From Defluviitaleaceae bacterium (GTDB lineage: Bacteria > Bacillota > Clostridia > Lachnospirales > WQUN01), in NCBI GenBank assembly GCA_009780185.1, contig WRAN01000002.1, positions 62,001 through 126,000 of the forward strand: DNA of 64,000 nucleotides, read 5' to 3'. Both the position numbers and the translations under genes were made by a program. Positions within the stretch are counted from its first letter, which is position 1. Every line of letters begins with the position of its first letter. The notes beneath the pieces are model-generated. The model did not search any database. It was not told the origin of the DNA and saw only the letters and a program-made list of their open reading frames with translations. This document shows, piece by piece, positions 51,257 to 60,723 of the stretch.

Positions 51257-51637
51257 TTAATCGCTTTCGTCATTATCATCAAAACCGTGAAGGTTTTGGA
51301 TAATTTCTGTTATATCCAAAAGCTTTTGCCCTCGGAACAATAGCTCTTGCACTATGGCTTTAAGCTGGATATATAGCGCTTCTACCTCCGGTGCCGGATT
51401 ATCCGGTACAGCTATAAAACTCCCCTGCCCTAGCACAGTGTAGATATACCCTTGGGTTTCCAATTCTCGATAGGCTTTTTGCACTGTATTGGGGTTTACG
51501 GTTATGGTTTGGGCTAAATCCCTAATAGATGGAACCTTATCTTCTGGCTTCAATACCCCTGTGATTATCAACCGCTTAAAATTATCAATAATCTGGGCAT
51601 AGATGGCCTTGCGGCTTTTTAGGTCAATCTGGAACAT
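51257..51637 (-). CDS. GntR-family regulator, YtrA subfamily
   Basis: 126 residues with a winged helix (YAQIIDNFKRLIITGVLKPE, VNPNTVQKAYRELETQGYI) and the short C-terminal dimerisation tail of YtrA proteins, without an effector-binding domain. GGAGGTGAAGA precedes the ATG. It heads the three-gene exporter operon and probably represses it. Confidence 0.93.
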   Translation of the reverse strand: MFQIDLKSRKAIYAQIIDNFKRLIITGVLKPEDKVPSIRDLAQTITVNPNTVQKAYRELETQGYIYTVLGQGSFIAVPDNPAPEVEALYIQLKAIVQELLFRGQKLLDITEIIQNLHGFDDNDESD

Positions 51638-51755
51638 TCTTCACCTCCTCGCGTGTCATAATTGTATTATATGAATTAATACAGTTCTGTCAAGATTCAC
51701 AATTTACATTATTTTGATATACTAAGGTTCATAGAAAATACAAAGGAGAAAATAT

Positions 51756-53984
51756 ATGAACATTCAAGCTACTCTAGCGCAAGAATTTTCCTTGGCCCCT
51801 TGGCAGGTAGAAAACACAGTAAAGCTAATCGATGAAGACAATACCATCCCCTTCATAGCCCGCTACCGTAAGGAAATGACCGGGGAAATGGATGACCAGC
51901 AGCTTCGTGAGCTACATGACCGCCTGGTCTATCTTCGTAATCTTACAGACCGCAAACAGCAGGTACTAAACTCATTGGAGGAGCATGGGCATCTTACAGA
52001 TGAACTGGCGGCACAATTGGCCAAAGCCCTTACCCTAACAGAAGTAGAAGATATCTACCGCCCTTACAAGCCCAAGCGCCGCACCCGTGCAACAATAGCC
52101 ATAGAGCGGGGACTTGAGCCATTGGCGGATATTATTTGGGCACAGGAGCTAACTACAGACCTGGAAACCGCCGCTGCACCATATGTAGATGAAGAAAAAG
52201 ATGTACCCAACATAGCCGCAGCCCTAGCCGGAGCCAGCGATATCATCGCCGAGCGCATCTCCGATGACCCTATCTGCCGCACAATAGCCCGTAACTTAAC
52301 CCAGGCAGAAGGATTTATCAGCACCGCTGTATCAAAAAAAGCGCCAAAAGAAGATGATAAAAAAGCCGGGGTATATGAAATGTACTACGAGTTCTCCGAG
52401 CCTATTAAAAAAATCGCAGGTCATCGTGTACTCGCAATTAACCGCGGAGAAAATGAAGATGCCCTAAAAGTAACCATAGAAGCCCCGATAGATAGAATCA
52501 TTGCAGACTTGAATCGTCAGTTTATTAAAGATAACCCTAATACCCTACCCTTGATGGAAAGCGCTTTAGCCGACAGTTATAAGCGCCTGACCGCCCCAGC
52601 CATAGAGCGCGAAATCCGCACAGCCCTTACAGAAGTGGCAGAAGAAGGAGCCATAAAAGTATTTGGTGAGAACCTACGCCAATTACTAATGCAACCTCCG
52701 GTAAAAGACCGTGTAGTACTGGCGATAGACCCAGGCTTCCGCACAGGCTGTAAGCTGGCAGTAGTAGACGAGACAGGAAAGGTACTAGACACCGGGGTAG
52801 TGTACTGTACAATAGGCAAAGACACCTCTGCCGCCAAGAAAACTTTGGCCCAGATGATAACCCGCTTCAACGCTAACCTAATCGCCATAGGCAATGGCAC
52901 AGCCTCCAGAGAAACAGAGCAGGTAGTGGCCGAGTTACTAAAAGAAATCGGCTCAAAAGCCCAGTACACCATTGTAAACGAAGCCGGCGCTTCTGTTTAT
53001 TCCGCTTCAAAGCTGGGGGCGGAAGAATTCCCTCAATATGATGTATCTCTACGTTCGGCAGCGTCTATTGGCCGGCGTCTCCAAGACCCGCTGGCAGAAC
53101 TGGTAAAAATCGACCCCAAAAGCATGGGCGTAGGCCAGTATCAACATGATATGAACCAAAAACGCCTGGGCGACACCCTAACCGGGGTGGTTGAAGACTG
53201 TGTAAATGCTGTAGGCATAGACTTAAATACCGCGTCTCCCAGCCTGCTTTCGTATGTGTCGGGCATAAGTGGCACAGTAGCCAAAAATATCTTGGCTTAC
53301 CGTGAAGAAAAAGGCAAATTTAAAAGCCGCAAAGAGCTGCTGAAAGTAAAAAGCCTGGGCCCCAAAGCCTTTGAACAATGCGCCGGATTCCTTCGTATAC
53401 CAGGTGGAGCTGACCCTCTGGATAATACCGGGGTCCATCCAGAGTCTTACGAAGTAGCCGCCGCGTATTTGGCCTACGAAAAAAACCCGAAACCCGCGCC
53501 AAAGGCCCCCCCCGCAAAGAAAACTATGTCCGGCCTTGCAGGGCTGTCCGCTTTAGCTAATGCATCCACAGACAATAAAAAAGCCCCCGGCAAATCACCG
53601 GAGGCCATTAAAGCTATTGCTAAGGATTTATCAGTAGGTGTACCCACCCTTACCGATATAATTAAAGAGCTGGAAAAACCAGGCCGCGACCCCAGGGAGG
53701 AACTCCCCCCCATTCAGCTAAGAAGCGATGTACTAGATATGAAAGACCTGCAGGAAGGCATGATACTCACCGGCACTGTGCGCAATGTAATAGACTTTGG
53801 AGCCTTTGTGGATATAGGAGTACATCAGGACGGCCTTGTTCATATATCCCAAATCTGCGATAAATTCATCAAGCATCCACTAGAGGCAGTGCAGGTCGGG
53901 GATATTGTAAAAGTGAAAGTGCTGGGGGTAGATATGGCCAAAAAGCGCATATCCCTTTCTATAAAAGAAGCTGCTAATTCTTAA
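51756..53984 (+). CDS. tex: Tex family transcription accessory protein, S1 domain
   Basis: 742 residues. The N-terminal helical Tex domain (~1-190) is followed by the YqgF-like RNase H fold (~325-450, VLAIDPGFRTGCKLAVVDE). Helix-hairpin-helix repeats lie at ~490-560 (VGIDLNTASPSLLSYVSGIS). An S1 RNA-binding domain closes the protein at ~655-725 (EGMILTGTVRNVIDFGAFVD). AAAGGAG precedes the ATG. A Lys/Pro/Ala-rich linker (~575-620) is inserted before S1. Tex binds nucleic acids and affects transcription and stress survival. Its 3' end overlaps the convergent cupin gene by 11 bases. Confidence 0.95.
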   Translation: MNIQATLAQEFSLAPWQVENTVKLIDEDNTIPFIARYRKEMTGEMDDQQLRELHDRLVYLRNLTDRKQQVLNSLEEHGHLTDELAAQLAKALTLTEVEDIYRPYKPKRRTRATIAIERGLEPLADIIWAQELTTDLETAAAPYVDEEKDVPNIAAALAGASDIIAERISDDPICRTIARNLTQAEGFISTAVSKKAPKEDDKKAGVYEMYYEFSEPIKKIAGHRVLAINRGENEDALKVTIEAPIDRIIADLNRQFIKDNPNTLPLMESALADSYKRLTAPAIEREIRTALTEVAEEGAIKVFGENLRQLLMQPPVKDRVVLAIDPGFRTGCKLAVVDETGKVLDTGVVYCTIGKDTSAAKKTLAQMITRFNANLIAIGNGTASRETEQVVAELLKEIGSKAQYTIVNEAGASVYSASKLGAEEFPQYDVSLRSAASIGRRLQDPLAELVKIDPKSMGVGQYQHDMNQKRLGDTLTGVVEDCVNAVGIDLNTASPSLLSYVSGISGTVAKNILAYREEKGKFKSRKELLKVKSLGPKAFEQCAGFLRIPGGADPLDNTGVHPESYEVAAAYLAYEKNPKPAPKAPPAKKTMSGLAGLSALANASTDNKKAPGKSPEAIKAIAKDLSVGVPTLTDIIKELEKPGRDPREELPPIQLRSDVLDMKDLQEGMILTGTVRNVIDFGAFVDIGVHQDGLVHISQICDKFIKHPLEAVQVGDIVKVKVLGVDMAKKRISLSIKEAANS

Positions 53985-54312
53985 CCAAGAAATCCGCACG
54001 TATTGGTGTAAAGATATCTACCAACACAGATTCATCTTCCAGCGGCTTTCCGCCATGGACTACATTGGGCTCAAAGTAGATTGAGTCCCCTACCCCAAGG
54101 AAAACATTCTCCCGGCCTTCTACTAAAAACTCAAACCTTCCCTTAGTCACATAAGCAATCTGCTCGTGGGGGTGAGAGTGAAGGCCGGGGTCATCGCTAG
54201 CCTTATGGAAGGCTACTTCTACCATCATCATGTTACCCTGATGGGCTAAAACTTTGCGGGTCATGGCCTCACTGGTCGTTTGGACTTTTGCGTCCTTGTA
54301 GATTACGTGCAT
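53974..54312 (-). CDS. Cupin-domain protein
   Basis: 112 residues forming one cupin barrel with metal-binding motif HSHPHEQIAYVTKGRFEF and the second motif near VHGGKPLEDE. Similar proteins are small sugar- or metabolite-binding cupins of unknown activity. It lies 2 bases downstream of the beta-helix gene and should share its transcript. Confidence 0.9.
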   Translation of the reverse strand: MHVIYKDAKVQTTSEAMTRKVLAHQGNMMMVEVAFHKASDDPGLHSHPHEQIAYVTKGRFEFLVEGRENVFLGVGDSIYFEPNVVHGGKPLEDESVLVDIFTPIRADFLVKN

Positions 54313-54314
54313 AT

Positions 54315-55754
54315 TTATTCCTCCGTTTCTATTATTACATCTTTGTACAACTCCATATTATCACTTAACACCCAAGGCTTGCCACTTTTTACGGTAAGCC
54401 TTTTTACTATGATTTTTTCGGGTAGGGTATAGGGGTGTTCTTTGGTGGATGTTACATCTGCCAGGATTTTTGGACCTTGGTAATTTATATCGTGATGGGC
54501 GTCATGGATTATTAGGCCATCTATTGTGATTTGGCAGGGCATATAACAGGGATAGCCGAAGTTGTGCTGGCCTGTGAACCATGCACCTAGGATTTGGGTG
54601 CCGTTTTCTTGGATTTTGTGCGGGGTGAACTCACAATTGCGGATTGTTAGGTTTCCTTCCCAGGTGCTACCGTAGTCGTGACGCAGGCTGGCGAACTGCT
54701 GGCAAAAGACTTTTGTGTTTTCTATTAGACATGAGCCGCTGCCTATTAGTTGTATGCCCATGTAACCAAGTTCTGAGTCTTTTATTATTAGGTTGGCAGT
54801 ACCTTTATGGGCATCGAAACGGGAGAAGACTATATTGTCAAAGATTATGTTTTTCGTAAAGTTAGAGCCGAAAATGCCCCAGTATGCGTCATCAGTTATA
54901 TCGTTTAGCTGCCTACAGTTTTGGAATAACAGGTTTACGGCCTTTTCTGCCAGTACATCATAGGTACCCATTTGCACAGGTTTGTTGGCTGAACCTATCG
55001 TGGTGTATGTTTTGTGACCGGTTAGCTTGCAGTTTTTTATGGTTATGTTGGCGCAGCTTGCAATGGATAGGAAGCCGCCGTAGGGGGCACCACGGTCTTT
55101 TTCTTCTATTATGGCGTGGGTTAGTCCGTCTATCACTACATTAGAGCGCTGGATGGCTATGTTTCTTTCGAAGTACTCATATACCGGGGCTTCTTGATTG
55201 GCTATCGTGGTAAAGTAGCCACCTGTTATAGTTAGAGACTCCGGATCTATTGGATGAGCTGTTATTGAAGTTACATTGTTATAGTCCCATAGGATTGATG
55301 TGTTGGGATCTACGGTTCCATCTTTTTTTACTATAAAAATATCTGTCTGATGGGTGCCACTGTCTTGATTTAGGCCTTCTCGGATATAGCGCATGGTAGT
55401 TTTGTCAAGGGCTAATACTAATGAATCGTGGGCAAGATTAATATCTAATTTTTCTTGGCCCTTTCTTAATGTGGTTACACCTAGTGTAATGGGTTGGAGT
55501 TTCGATGTTATTTGGAAGATATTCCGGTAGCGGTTTTTTACACTAGTGTCGTCTATTATGAATTGGGCGTTGCCCCAGTGGGTATTGGTTTGGATTACTG
55601 CAGTCATATCGCCTCCGCCAATATAATAAGTGGCGTTTTGGTCGGCAGTTACCGCCACACCTGCTTCGTTGGCAGCAGCGTGGGTTTTTAGTATCGATTC
55701 AAAGTCATCTGTTACCCCATCCCCTATCGCGCCGAATTGACTGTATTTGTACAT
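54315..55754 (-). CDS. Right-handed beta-helix protein, pectate-lyase superfamily type
   Basis: 479 residues without a signal peptide. The N-terminus YSQFGAIGDGVTDDFESI is the hallmark of the Pectate_lyase_3/polygalacturonase-like superfamily. The middle (~170-400) has beta-helix rungs (CANITIKNCKLTGHK, NIIFDNIVFSRFD, LIIKDSELGYMGIQLI). A glycoside hydrolase or lyase role on intracellular oligosaccharides is possible; specific catalytic residues cannot be assigned by eye. It is operonic with the cupin. Confidence 0.8.
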   Translation of the reverse strand: MYKYSQFGAIGDGVTDDFESILKTHAAANEAGVAVTADQNATYYIGGGDMTAVIQTNTHWGNAQFIIDDTSVKNRYRNIFQITSKLQPITLGVTTLRKGQEKLDINLAHDSLVLALDKTTMRYIREGLNQDSGTHQTDIFIVKKDGTVDPNTSILWDYNNVTSITAHPIDPESLTITGGYFTTIANQEAPVYEYFERNIAIQRSNVVIDGLTHAIIEEKDRGAPYGGFLSIASCANITIKNCKLTGHKTYTTIGSANKPVQMGTYDVLAEKAVNLLFQNCRQLNDITDDAYWGIFGSNFTKNIIFDNIVFSRFDAHKGTANLIIKDSELGYMGIQLIGSGSCLIENTKVFCQQFASLRHDYGSTWEGNLTIRNCEFTPHKIQENGTQILGAWFTGQHNFGYPCYMPCQITIDGLIIHDAHHDINYQGPKILADVTSTKEHPYTLPEKIIVKRLTVKSGKPWVLSDNMELYKDVIIETEE

Positions 55755-55810
55755 AAAACCATTCCCTTCATTATTTTTATTAATGATATAATAATTTTGA
55801 GGTGATTTAA

Positions 55811-56674
55811 ATGAAAAGTTCTATTATGAAGCTTGTTGGCTCTTTATTTGGGGCACTGCTGTTTGTTGTGGGTATTAACATAATTATCGTCCCTCATCAG
55901 CTTTATAGCGGCACTTTAACAGGGGTGGCTCAGGTTATTGAGTCTTTGCTGGTAAACAATACCCCTATTACAATGCCCACTGGGTTTAACTTAATGGGTA
56001 CGATTTTGCTTTTGATGAATATCCCTTTGATGGTTCTTGTACTTAGGGTAACTAATAAGGGCTTCCCTATAAAATCTATAGTGAATATCGTGTTTATGAC
56101 TATGGTCATGTCGTTTCTGCCTATTCCTGAGGTACCACTTGTTTATGATCCGCTTACCGCAGCTATTGTCGGGGGTGTGATTGCTGGGTTTGGGGCTGGA
56201 TTTACACTTAGATGTGGTGGCTCTGGCGGGGGGTCTGACCTTATTGGTATTTATTGCTCAATAAAATACCCTAACTTTACGGTAGGGCGGGTGGTTATAC
56301 TTATTAGTATTTTTGTTTATGGATATAGCTTGATAATGTATGACCTTAATACGGTTATTTACTCTGCAATTTTTACCACAGTGTATGCCTTTGCTCTTGA
56401 CCATACCCATCATCAAAATATTAAAACAAGCGCAATGATATTTACTGTAAACCCGGAAGTTATCAAGACGGTACTTGATACCCTTGGACGTGGAGCTACA
56501 TGCTGGGAGGGTAAAGGGGCTTACTCTGGACAGCATACGAATATTTTTGTTACGGTTATATCTAAGTTTGAGATATCTCATTTGCGGGAGATCGTTAAAC
56601 AGGCTGACCCGCAAGCCTTTATCATATTCAATAATAAAGTAGATATCAGCGGCAATTTTATTAAGCGGTTCTAA
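55811..56674 (+). CDS. YitT family membrane protein (DUF2179)
   Basis: 287 residues. Five to six membrane helices occupy ~1-200 (LFGALLFVVGINIIIV, GGVIAGFGAGFTLRCGGSGG). A cytoplasmic DUF2179 domain follows at ~205-287 (TCWEGKGAYSGQHTNIFVTV). GAGGTGA precedes the ATG. The family's transported substrate is unknown. The PHP gene follows at 15 bases. Confidence 0.93.
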   Translation: MKSSIMKLVGSLFGALLFVVGINIIIVPHQLYSGTLTGVAQVIESLLVNNTPITMPTGFNLMGTILLLMNIPLMVLVLRVTNKGFPIKSIVNIVFMTMVMSFLPIPEVPLVYDPLTAAIVGGVIAGFGAGFTLRCGGSGGGSDLIGIYCSIKYPNFTVGRVVILISIFVYGYSLIMYDLNTVIYSAIFTTVYAFALDHTHHQNIKTSAMIFTVNPEVIKTVLDTLGRGATCWEGKGAYSGQHTNIFVTVISKFEISHLREIVKQADPQAFIIFNNKVDISGNFIKRF

Positions 56675-56689
56675 TAAAGGAGAATTATC

Positions 56690-57586
56690 ATGAAAAACTG
56701 GTACAAGGCAAACCTTCACTGTCATACCACAGTGTCAGATGGGAATCATACCCCAGAGGAAATTAAACAGATGTATATGGCCCAAGGCTACAGCATCGTA
56801 GCTTTTACCGATCACAATGTTTTTGAGTCTCATAGCCACCTTAACGATGCTAATTTCTTGGCAATTAACGCGTGTGAAATCAATATTAATTCACCTATGA
56901 AAAGCAAAACCGACTGGCAACGGTGTGGAGTTTATCACTTTAACCTTTACGCCACATGCCCAGACATGACCACCGCCCCTCCCCTGCCTACAATGGATTA
57001 TTCTGATCATGAGGCAATAAACCGCTATATCGCAGAAAGAAACGCAGAAGGATTCCTGGTCAGCTACAACCACCCTTATTGGTCTATGCAGACATACGAA
57101 GAGTACAGCAAGCTTCAGGGCTGCTTCGCAATGGAGATATATAACCATAACTGCGAAATGGAAGGGTTTTACGGCCACCATCCTCAGGCATACGATGAAA
57201 TGTTGCGTAGCGGACAGAAGCTTTTTTGCCTCGCTGTTGACGATAATCACAACGGGGGCTTCCCAGACTCCTTCGGGGGATTTATTTATGTAAATAGCCC
57301 TAGCTTAGATTATGAAGATGTAATGAAAGCACTGACAAATGGCGATTTTTATTCCAGCCAGGGGCCGCTGATACATGAATTTTCTGTAAAAGGTGATGTT
57401 CTTACTATAGAATGTTCGCCGGTGGCATTGATTGTAGTGTACACCCAAGGCAGACGATGCTATATCAAAAAAGGTGAGAACTTAACTAAAGCTCAGTTTC
57501 ACATCGAGGACCAAGATGGATATGTCCGGGTTATGTGCCGGGATAAGGACAAAAAAGAAGCTTACTCAAACGCGATTTGGCTATAG
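56690..57586 (+). CDS. PHP-domain metal-dependent phosphoesterase-like protein
   Basis: 298 residues. The PHP metal site is visible as NLHCHTTVSDGNHTPEE, AFTDHNVFESH and the downstream YNHPYWS and VDDNHNGGF. The substrate is not known (phosphoester or sugar phosphate). AAAGGAG precedes the ATG. It is likely co-transcribed with the YitT gene. A hairpin overlaps its stop codon. Confidence 0.9.
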   Translation: MKNWYKANLHCHTTVSDGNHTPEEIKQMYMAQGYSIVAFTDHNVFESHSHLNDANFLAINACEININSPMKSKTDWQRCGVYHFNLYATCPDMTTAPPLPTMDYSDHEAINRYIAERNAEGFLVSYNHPYWSMQTYEEYSKLQGCFAMEIYNHNCEMEGFYGHHPQAYDEMLRSGQKLFCLAVDDNHNGGFPDSFGGFIYVNSPSLDYEDVMKALTNGDFYSSQGPLIHEFSVKGDVLTIECSPVALIVVYTQGRRCYIKKGENLTKAQFHIEDQDGYVRVMCRDKDKKEAYSNAIWL

Positions 57587-57614
57587 CGAACGTACTTTGA
57601 AACCGTTCGCTATA
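57582..57614. repeat. Hairpin overlapping the PHP stop codon
   Basis: TATAGCGAACG pairs perfectly with CGTTCGCTATA around an 11-base loop. There is no strong T-run, so it may be an mRNA processing or stability hairpin rather than a terminator. Confidence 0.5.
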
Positions 57615-57635
57615 AAATAGAGAGGTGATGAATAC

Positions 57636-58466
57636 ATGGATTTAATCTTACGCCATGAAACCCCAGCAGATTACTATGCAGTGGAGGAACTAACACGCGA
57701 GGCCTTTTGGACGCTTTACTGGGGAAGCGAGCCTAAAATTTGTGATGAGCATCTGCTTGTTAGCAGGCTTCGTCAATGCGCAGCTTTTGTACCTGAGCTT
57801 AATTATGTGGCCGAAGCAGATAGCAAAGTTGTAGGCCATATTATTTACAGTAAAAGTAAAGTTGTGGATGAATCCGGCGATGAGCATGAAACACTAACCT
57901 TTGGTCCACTGTCTACTTTGCCAGAGTATCAAGGCAAAGGTATTGGAAAGGCGCTAATGCTTCACACCTTTCATGTGGCAAGAGAAATGGGCTTTCGTGC
58001 TGTTATTATTTTTGGGCATCCTGATTTCTATCCGAGGGTGGGATTTCGACGTGCTTCCGAGTTTGGCATTACCGATAATGAGGGGAAAAGCTACGATCCA
58101 CTTATGGCTTTGCCCCTTTATGATGGCGCTCTTACGGGGATAAGAGGACGATATTCTATTGACCCTGTGTATGAGTCTTTAAACCAAAAAGATACACTCG
58201 AATTTGATAAAAAGTTTCCACCAAAGGAAATACACAAACCCATTCTAATAGATGTACTACTAAACCGCCTAGAACCAGTTCCTCGCAATGCAATAAAGGG
58301 ACTGGATTTCCAGTCCCTTACACAGATACAAACAAAGAGCGAGGATGAGCTATCCGCTTTGGATGGAATCAATGCGGATGCGATAAATATTATCCGCACT
58401 GTTATGGGTGCGTATGGGCTTAGATGGGGAGTCAGTATTAAAACAGATTCGCCACGAAACGGGTAA
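57636..58466 (+). CDS. GNAT N-acetyltransferase with C-terminal extension
   Basis: 276 residues. The GNAT fold spans ~1-160 with the acetyl-CoA loop LPEYQGKGIGKALM. Residues ~165-276 form an extension whose end (KSEDELSALDGINADAINII) resembles a helix-hairpin-helix-like motif. GAGAGGTGATG precedes the ATG. The acceptor substrate is unknown. It ends 9 bases from the convergent AraC-type gene. Confidence 0.9.
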   Translation: MDLILRHETPADYYAVEELTREAFWTLYWGSEPKICDEHLLVSRLRQCAAFVPELNYVAEADSKVVGHIIYSKSKVVDESGDEHETLTFGPLSTLPEYQGKGIGKALMLHTFHVAREMGFRAVIIFGHPDFYPRVGFRRASEFGITDNEGKSYDPLMALPLYDGALTGIRGRYSIDPVYESLNQKDTLEFDKKFPPKEIHKPILIDVLLNRLEPVPRNAIKGLDFQSLTQIQTKSEDELSALDGINADAINIIRTVMGAYGLRWGVSIKTDSPRNG

Positions 58467-58475
58467 CTCTTTGAG

Positions 58476-60491
58476 TTATTCTCTATTTGCTTCCCTATAT
58501 TTACCTGGTGTCATCCCAACATTTTTCTTAAACACTCTAAAAAAAGTATTTAAAGATGCAAAGCCTGTTTCTGATGCAATTTTATCTATGGGCTTATCTG
58601 TCTCCCTAAGCAACACCATCGCCCGCTGAGTCCGGTGTTTTTGTAGATATTCTACAAAGTTGACTCCTGTGGTATTGGTAAAGAATTTGCTGGCGTATGA
58701 ATAGGAAATATCCATGGCCTCGGCTAGTTCTGTTAGAGATATATCTCTGTGAAGATTTTTATCTACCCATGATGAGATTTTTTGGTCTGGGCTATCACTG
58801 GTTATGCCTTTTGATATTTCGTTTAGCACTAAGGATATAAGCAGGTTTGGGTTATAGACATTTTCCAAAAATCTGCGATTTATTACATCGCCCTGGCTGA
58901 CAATCAGGCATACCGTATCATACAAGTACAATATGAGCCGTCGCGCGTCCAATGCGTCGACGGCTTTATTTATATCTATACAGCGGAAGATTGCGGTTTC
59001 GATTTTTTCCATATCTCCTTCCATGACAGCGGAAATAAGCTGGTTGTGGTAAAGTGCAGAAATTTTGCACCCTGATATCTGCTCCTGCCTTTGTGTCCAT
59101 AAAGCGGGTTTTCTTTCCGGCGTTAGGGCTATTAGGGGCATTTCTAAGAACGCCATTAGACTTTCGTCAAGAGCTTGTGTGATTTTGTTGTAGCCGGAAT
59201 GAAGCTCGGATATTCCACATTGGGTGTAGCAGCTTTGCCATTTCATGTAGCTTTCAGTCCATGTTACAAGCTTCGTATATTCAATCTCATCATCCAAGAA
59301 AAAATAGAACAGACTAAACTTACTTATTCCATAAACTTGGTGGACATCAAAAACTCCCGCTGCTTTTGAGAAAGCGTGAATCATCGAGGAATCTTTGTTT
59401 CCGTTCTCATCTTCGAATAGGATTGTAAGAGCAGCATACATCTTAGAACCTAAATCTATTCTTGCCTTTATTTCGTCTGTAACCTCCGCTGTTATTAGCT
59501 GGTTAAAATCTAACAGGCGCTGGCTTTTTTCTAATTGTGATAAGGAGATGTGCATCTGATCTATTGCACCTATGATTTGAGAAAATTCGTTTTGGCTTTC
59601 AGGATTTTTTATATCTCCGTCATACAAAGATTTGATGATATTAGGTAGCGGGTCGTATAGAGCCTTTTTTATTAAGTAAAGCAAGAAAACGGCAATAATC
59701 ATGATCCCACCCATGATGCCAAAGGAGATAAGCATCATATTGCTAGTGATAGCATGGTACATTTGAGGGTTAGGGTAGAAGCTGTAAATTCGTCCTGATA
59801 CATTATCTACAATAATACTGGCATTGCCATAAGGGAAGTTTGCATTATTAGAAAGCATCCATTTTCCATCTGTCGCAACAACTGTAAATCGGCCATAGCT
59901 TTCCGGTACAAGCTGAGCAAATATGGATTCTAAACTAGAGCGGTCTGCTTTTAGAAACACATGTATGCCCCTGTGGATATTGTTGTAGGAGATGATATGG
60001 TCACCTTGAGAAGAAAAAGACGTCCTTATATCCATCTGCAGTAAACATATATTGACCCCTGACAATGCTTCCCAATGAGGAGATAAATAGGAAGTGCTCC
60101 ATGTGCCGTCTGCGGTTAAACTAACGGGTAAGTCATCAAAAACCACAAGTATATCTGATATTTCTGTGTTAATTGCCCTGATGTTTAATAGGGTATTACG
60201 GACGCTATCGGATCTGCGTATAAAAACATTATCATTGAGGTCAGACCGGGATAGCTGACGGACATCATTGTGGGATGCAATCAAGGTTGTGGTTGACGCA
60301 TACATGGCTATTCGATCCTCCATGTATGTAATTGCATTTTCTACCATAATGGAAACCCGAGCATCGAAGGATCTTCTCAAATTATTGAGAAACAAAATAT
60401 TATTTATCGTAAAAGACATAGCAAGGATTAATGTAAGAATACATGCAACAGAGATATATCTTAAAAGCACTGGTTTTTTTCTAATATCCAT
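58476..60491 (-). CDS. Membrane-anchored AraC-family regulator of sugar transporter
   Basis: 671 residues. Two membrane helices (~13-33 and ~255-277) bracket an extracytoplasmic sensor domain (dCache-like). A long cytoplasmic linker leads to a C-terminal AraC double helix-turn-helix (~570-671: SLTELAEAMDISYSYASKFF, KIASETGFASLNTFFRVFKK). This is the usual regulator of Lpl/Ytc-type binding-protein operons in Firmicutes. It is divergent from such an operon (60724 onward) and should activate it on sensing sugar outside the cell. Confidence 0.93.
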   Translation of the reverse strand: MDIRKKPVLLRYISVACILTLILAMSFTINNILFLNNLRRSFDARVSIMVENAITYMEDRIAMYASTTTLIASHNDVRQLSRSDLNDNVFIRRSDSVRNTLLNIRAINTEISDILVVFDDLPVSLTADGTWSTSYLSPHWEALSGVNICLLQMDIRTSFSSQGDHIISYNNIHRGIHVFLKADRSSLESIFAQLVPESYGRFTVVATDGKWMLSNNANFPYGNASIIVDNVSGRIYSFYPNPQMYHAITSNMMLISFGIMGGIMIIAVFLLYLIKKALYDPLPNIIKSLYDGDIKNPESQNEFSQIIGAIDQMHISLSQLEKSQRLLDFNQLITAEVTDEIKARIDLGSKMYAALTILFEDENGNKDSSMIHAFSKAAGVFDVHQVYGISKFSLFYFFLDDEIEYTKLVTWTESYMKWQSCYTQCGISELHSGYNKITQALDESLMAFLEMPLIALTPERKPALWTQRQEQISGCKISALYHNQLISAVMEGDMEKIETAIFRCIDINKAVDALDARRLILYLYDTVCLIVSQGDVINRRFLENVYNPNLLISLVLNEISKGITSDSPDQKISSWVDKNLHRDISLTELAEAMDISYSYASKFFTNTTGVNFVEYLQKHRTQRAMVLLRETDKPIDKIASETGFASLNTFFRVFKKNVGMTPGKYREANRE

Positions 60492-60651
60492 ATAATCACC
60501 CTTTACTGATTCAAAATTAAAACTTGCTTGATAAATCGGTATTATTTCATTTTTTGTTCTTTGTTTTATTTTTTGTCATTTGGTCTTTTTTAATCTCATG
60601 TGTCTGTTATTTTGCATATATCAAATACTAAAATACCTATCTAAAATTGTC

Positions 60652-60699
60652 AATTGGCCATAATTCCCTTATGGATGTACAGTGACCCTATGGTCAATT
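60652..60699. promoter_or_regulatory. Inverted repeats in the divergent AraC/transporter region
   Basis: AATTGGCCATA (60652-60662) and TATGGTCAATT (60689-60699) are inverted with one mismatch, and CCATAA-TTCCC-TTATGG (60658-60674) is a second palindrome. It is a probable AraC-protein binding site. Confidence 0.45.
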
Positions 60700-60723
60700 C
60701 TGATAGGAGCAAGGGGTGGTTAA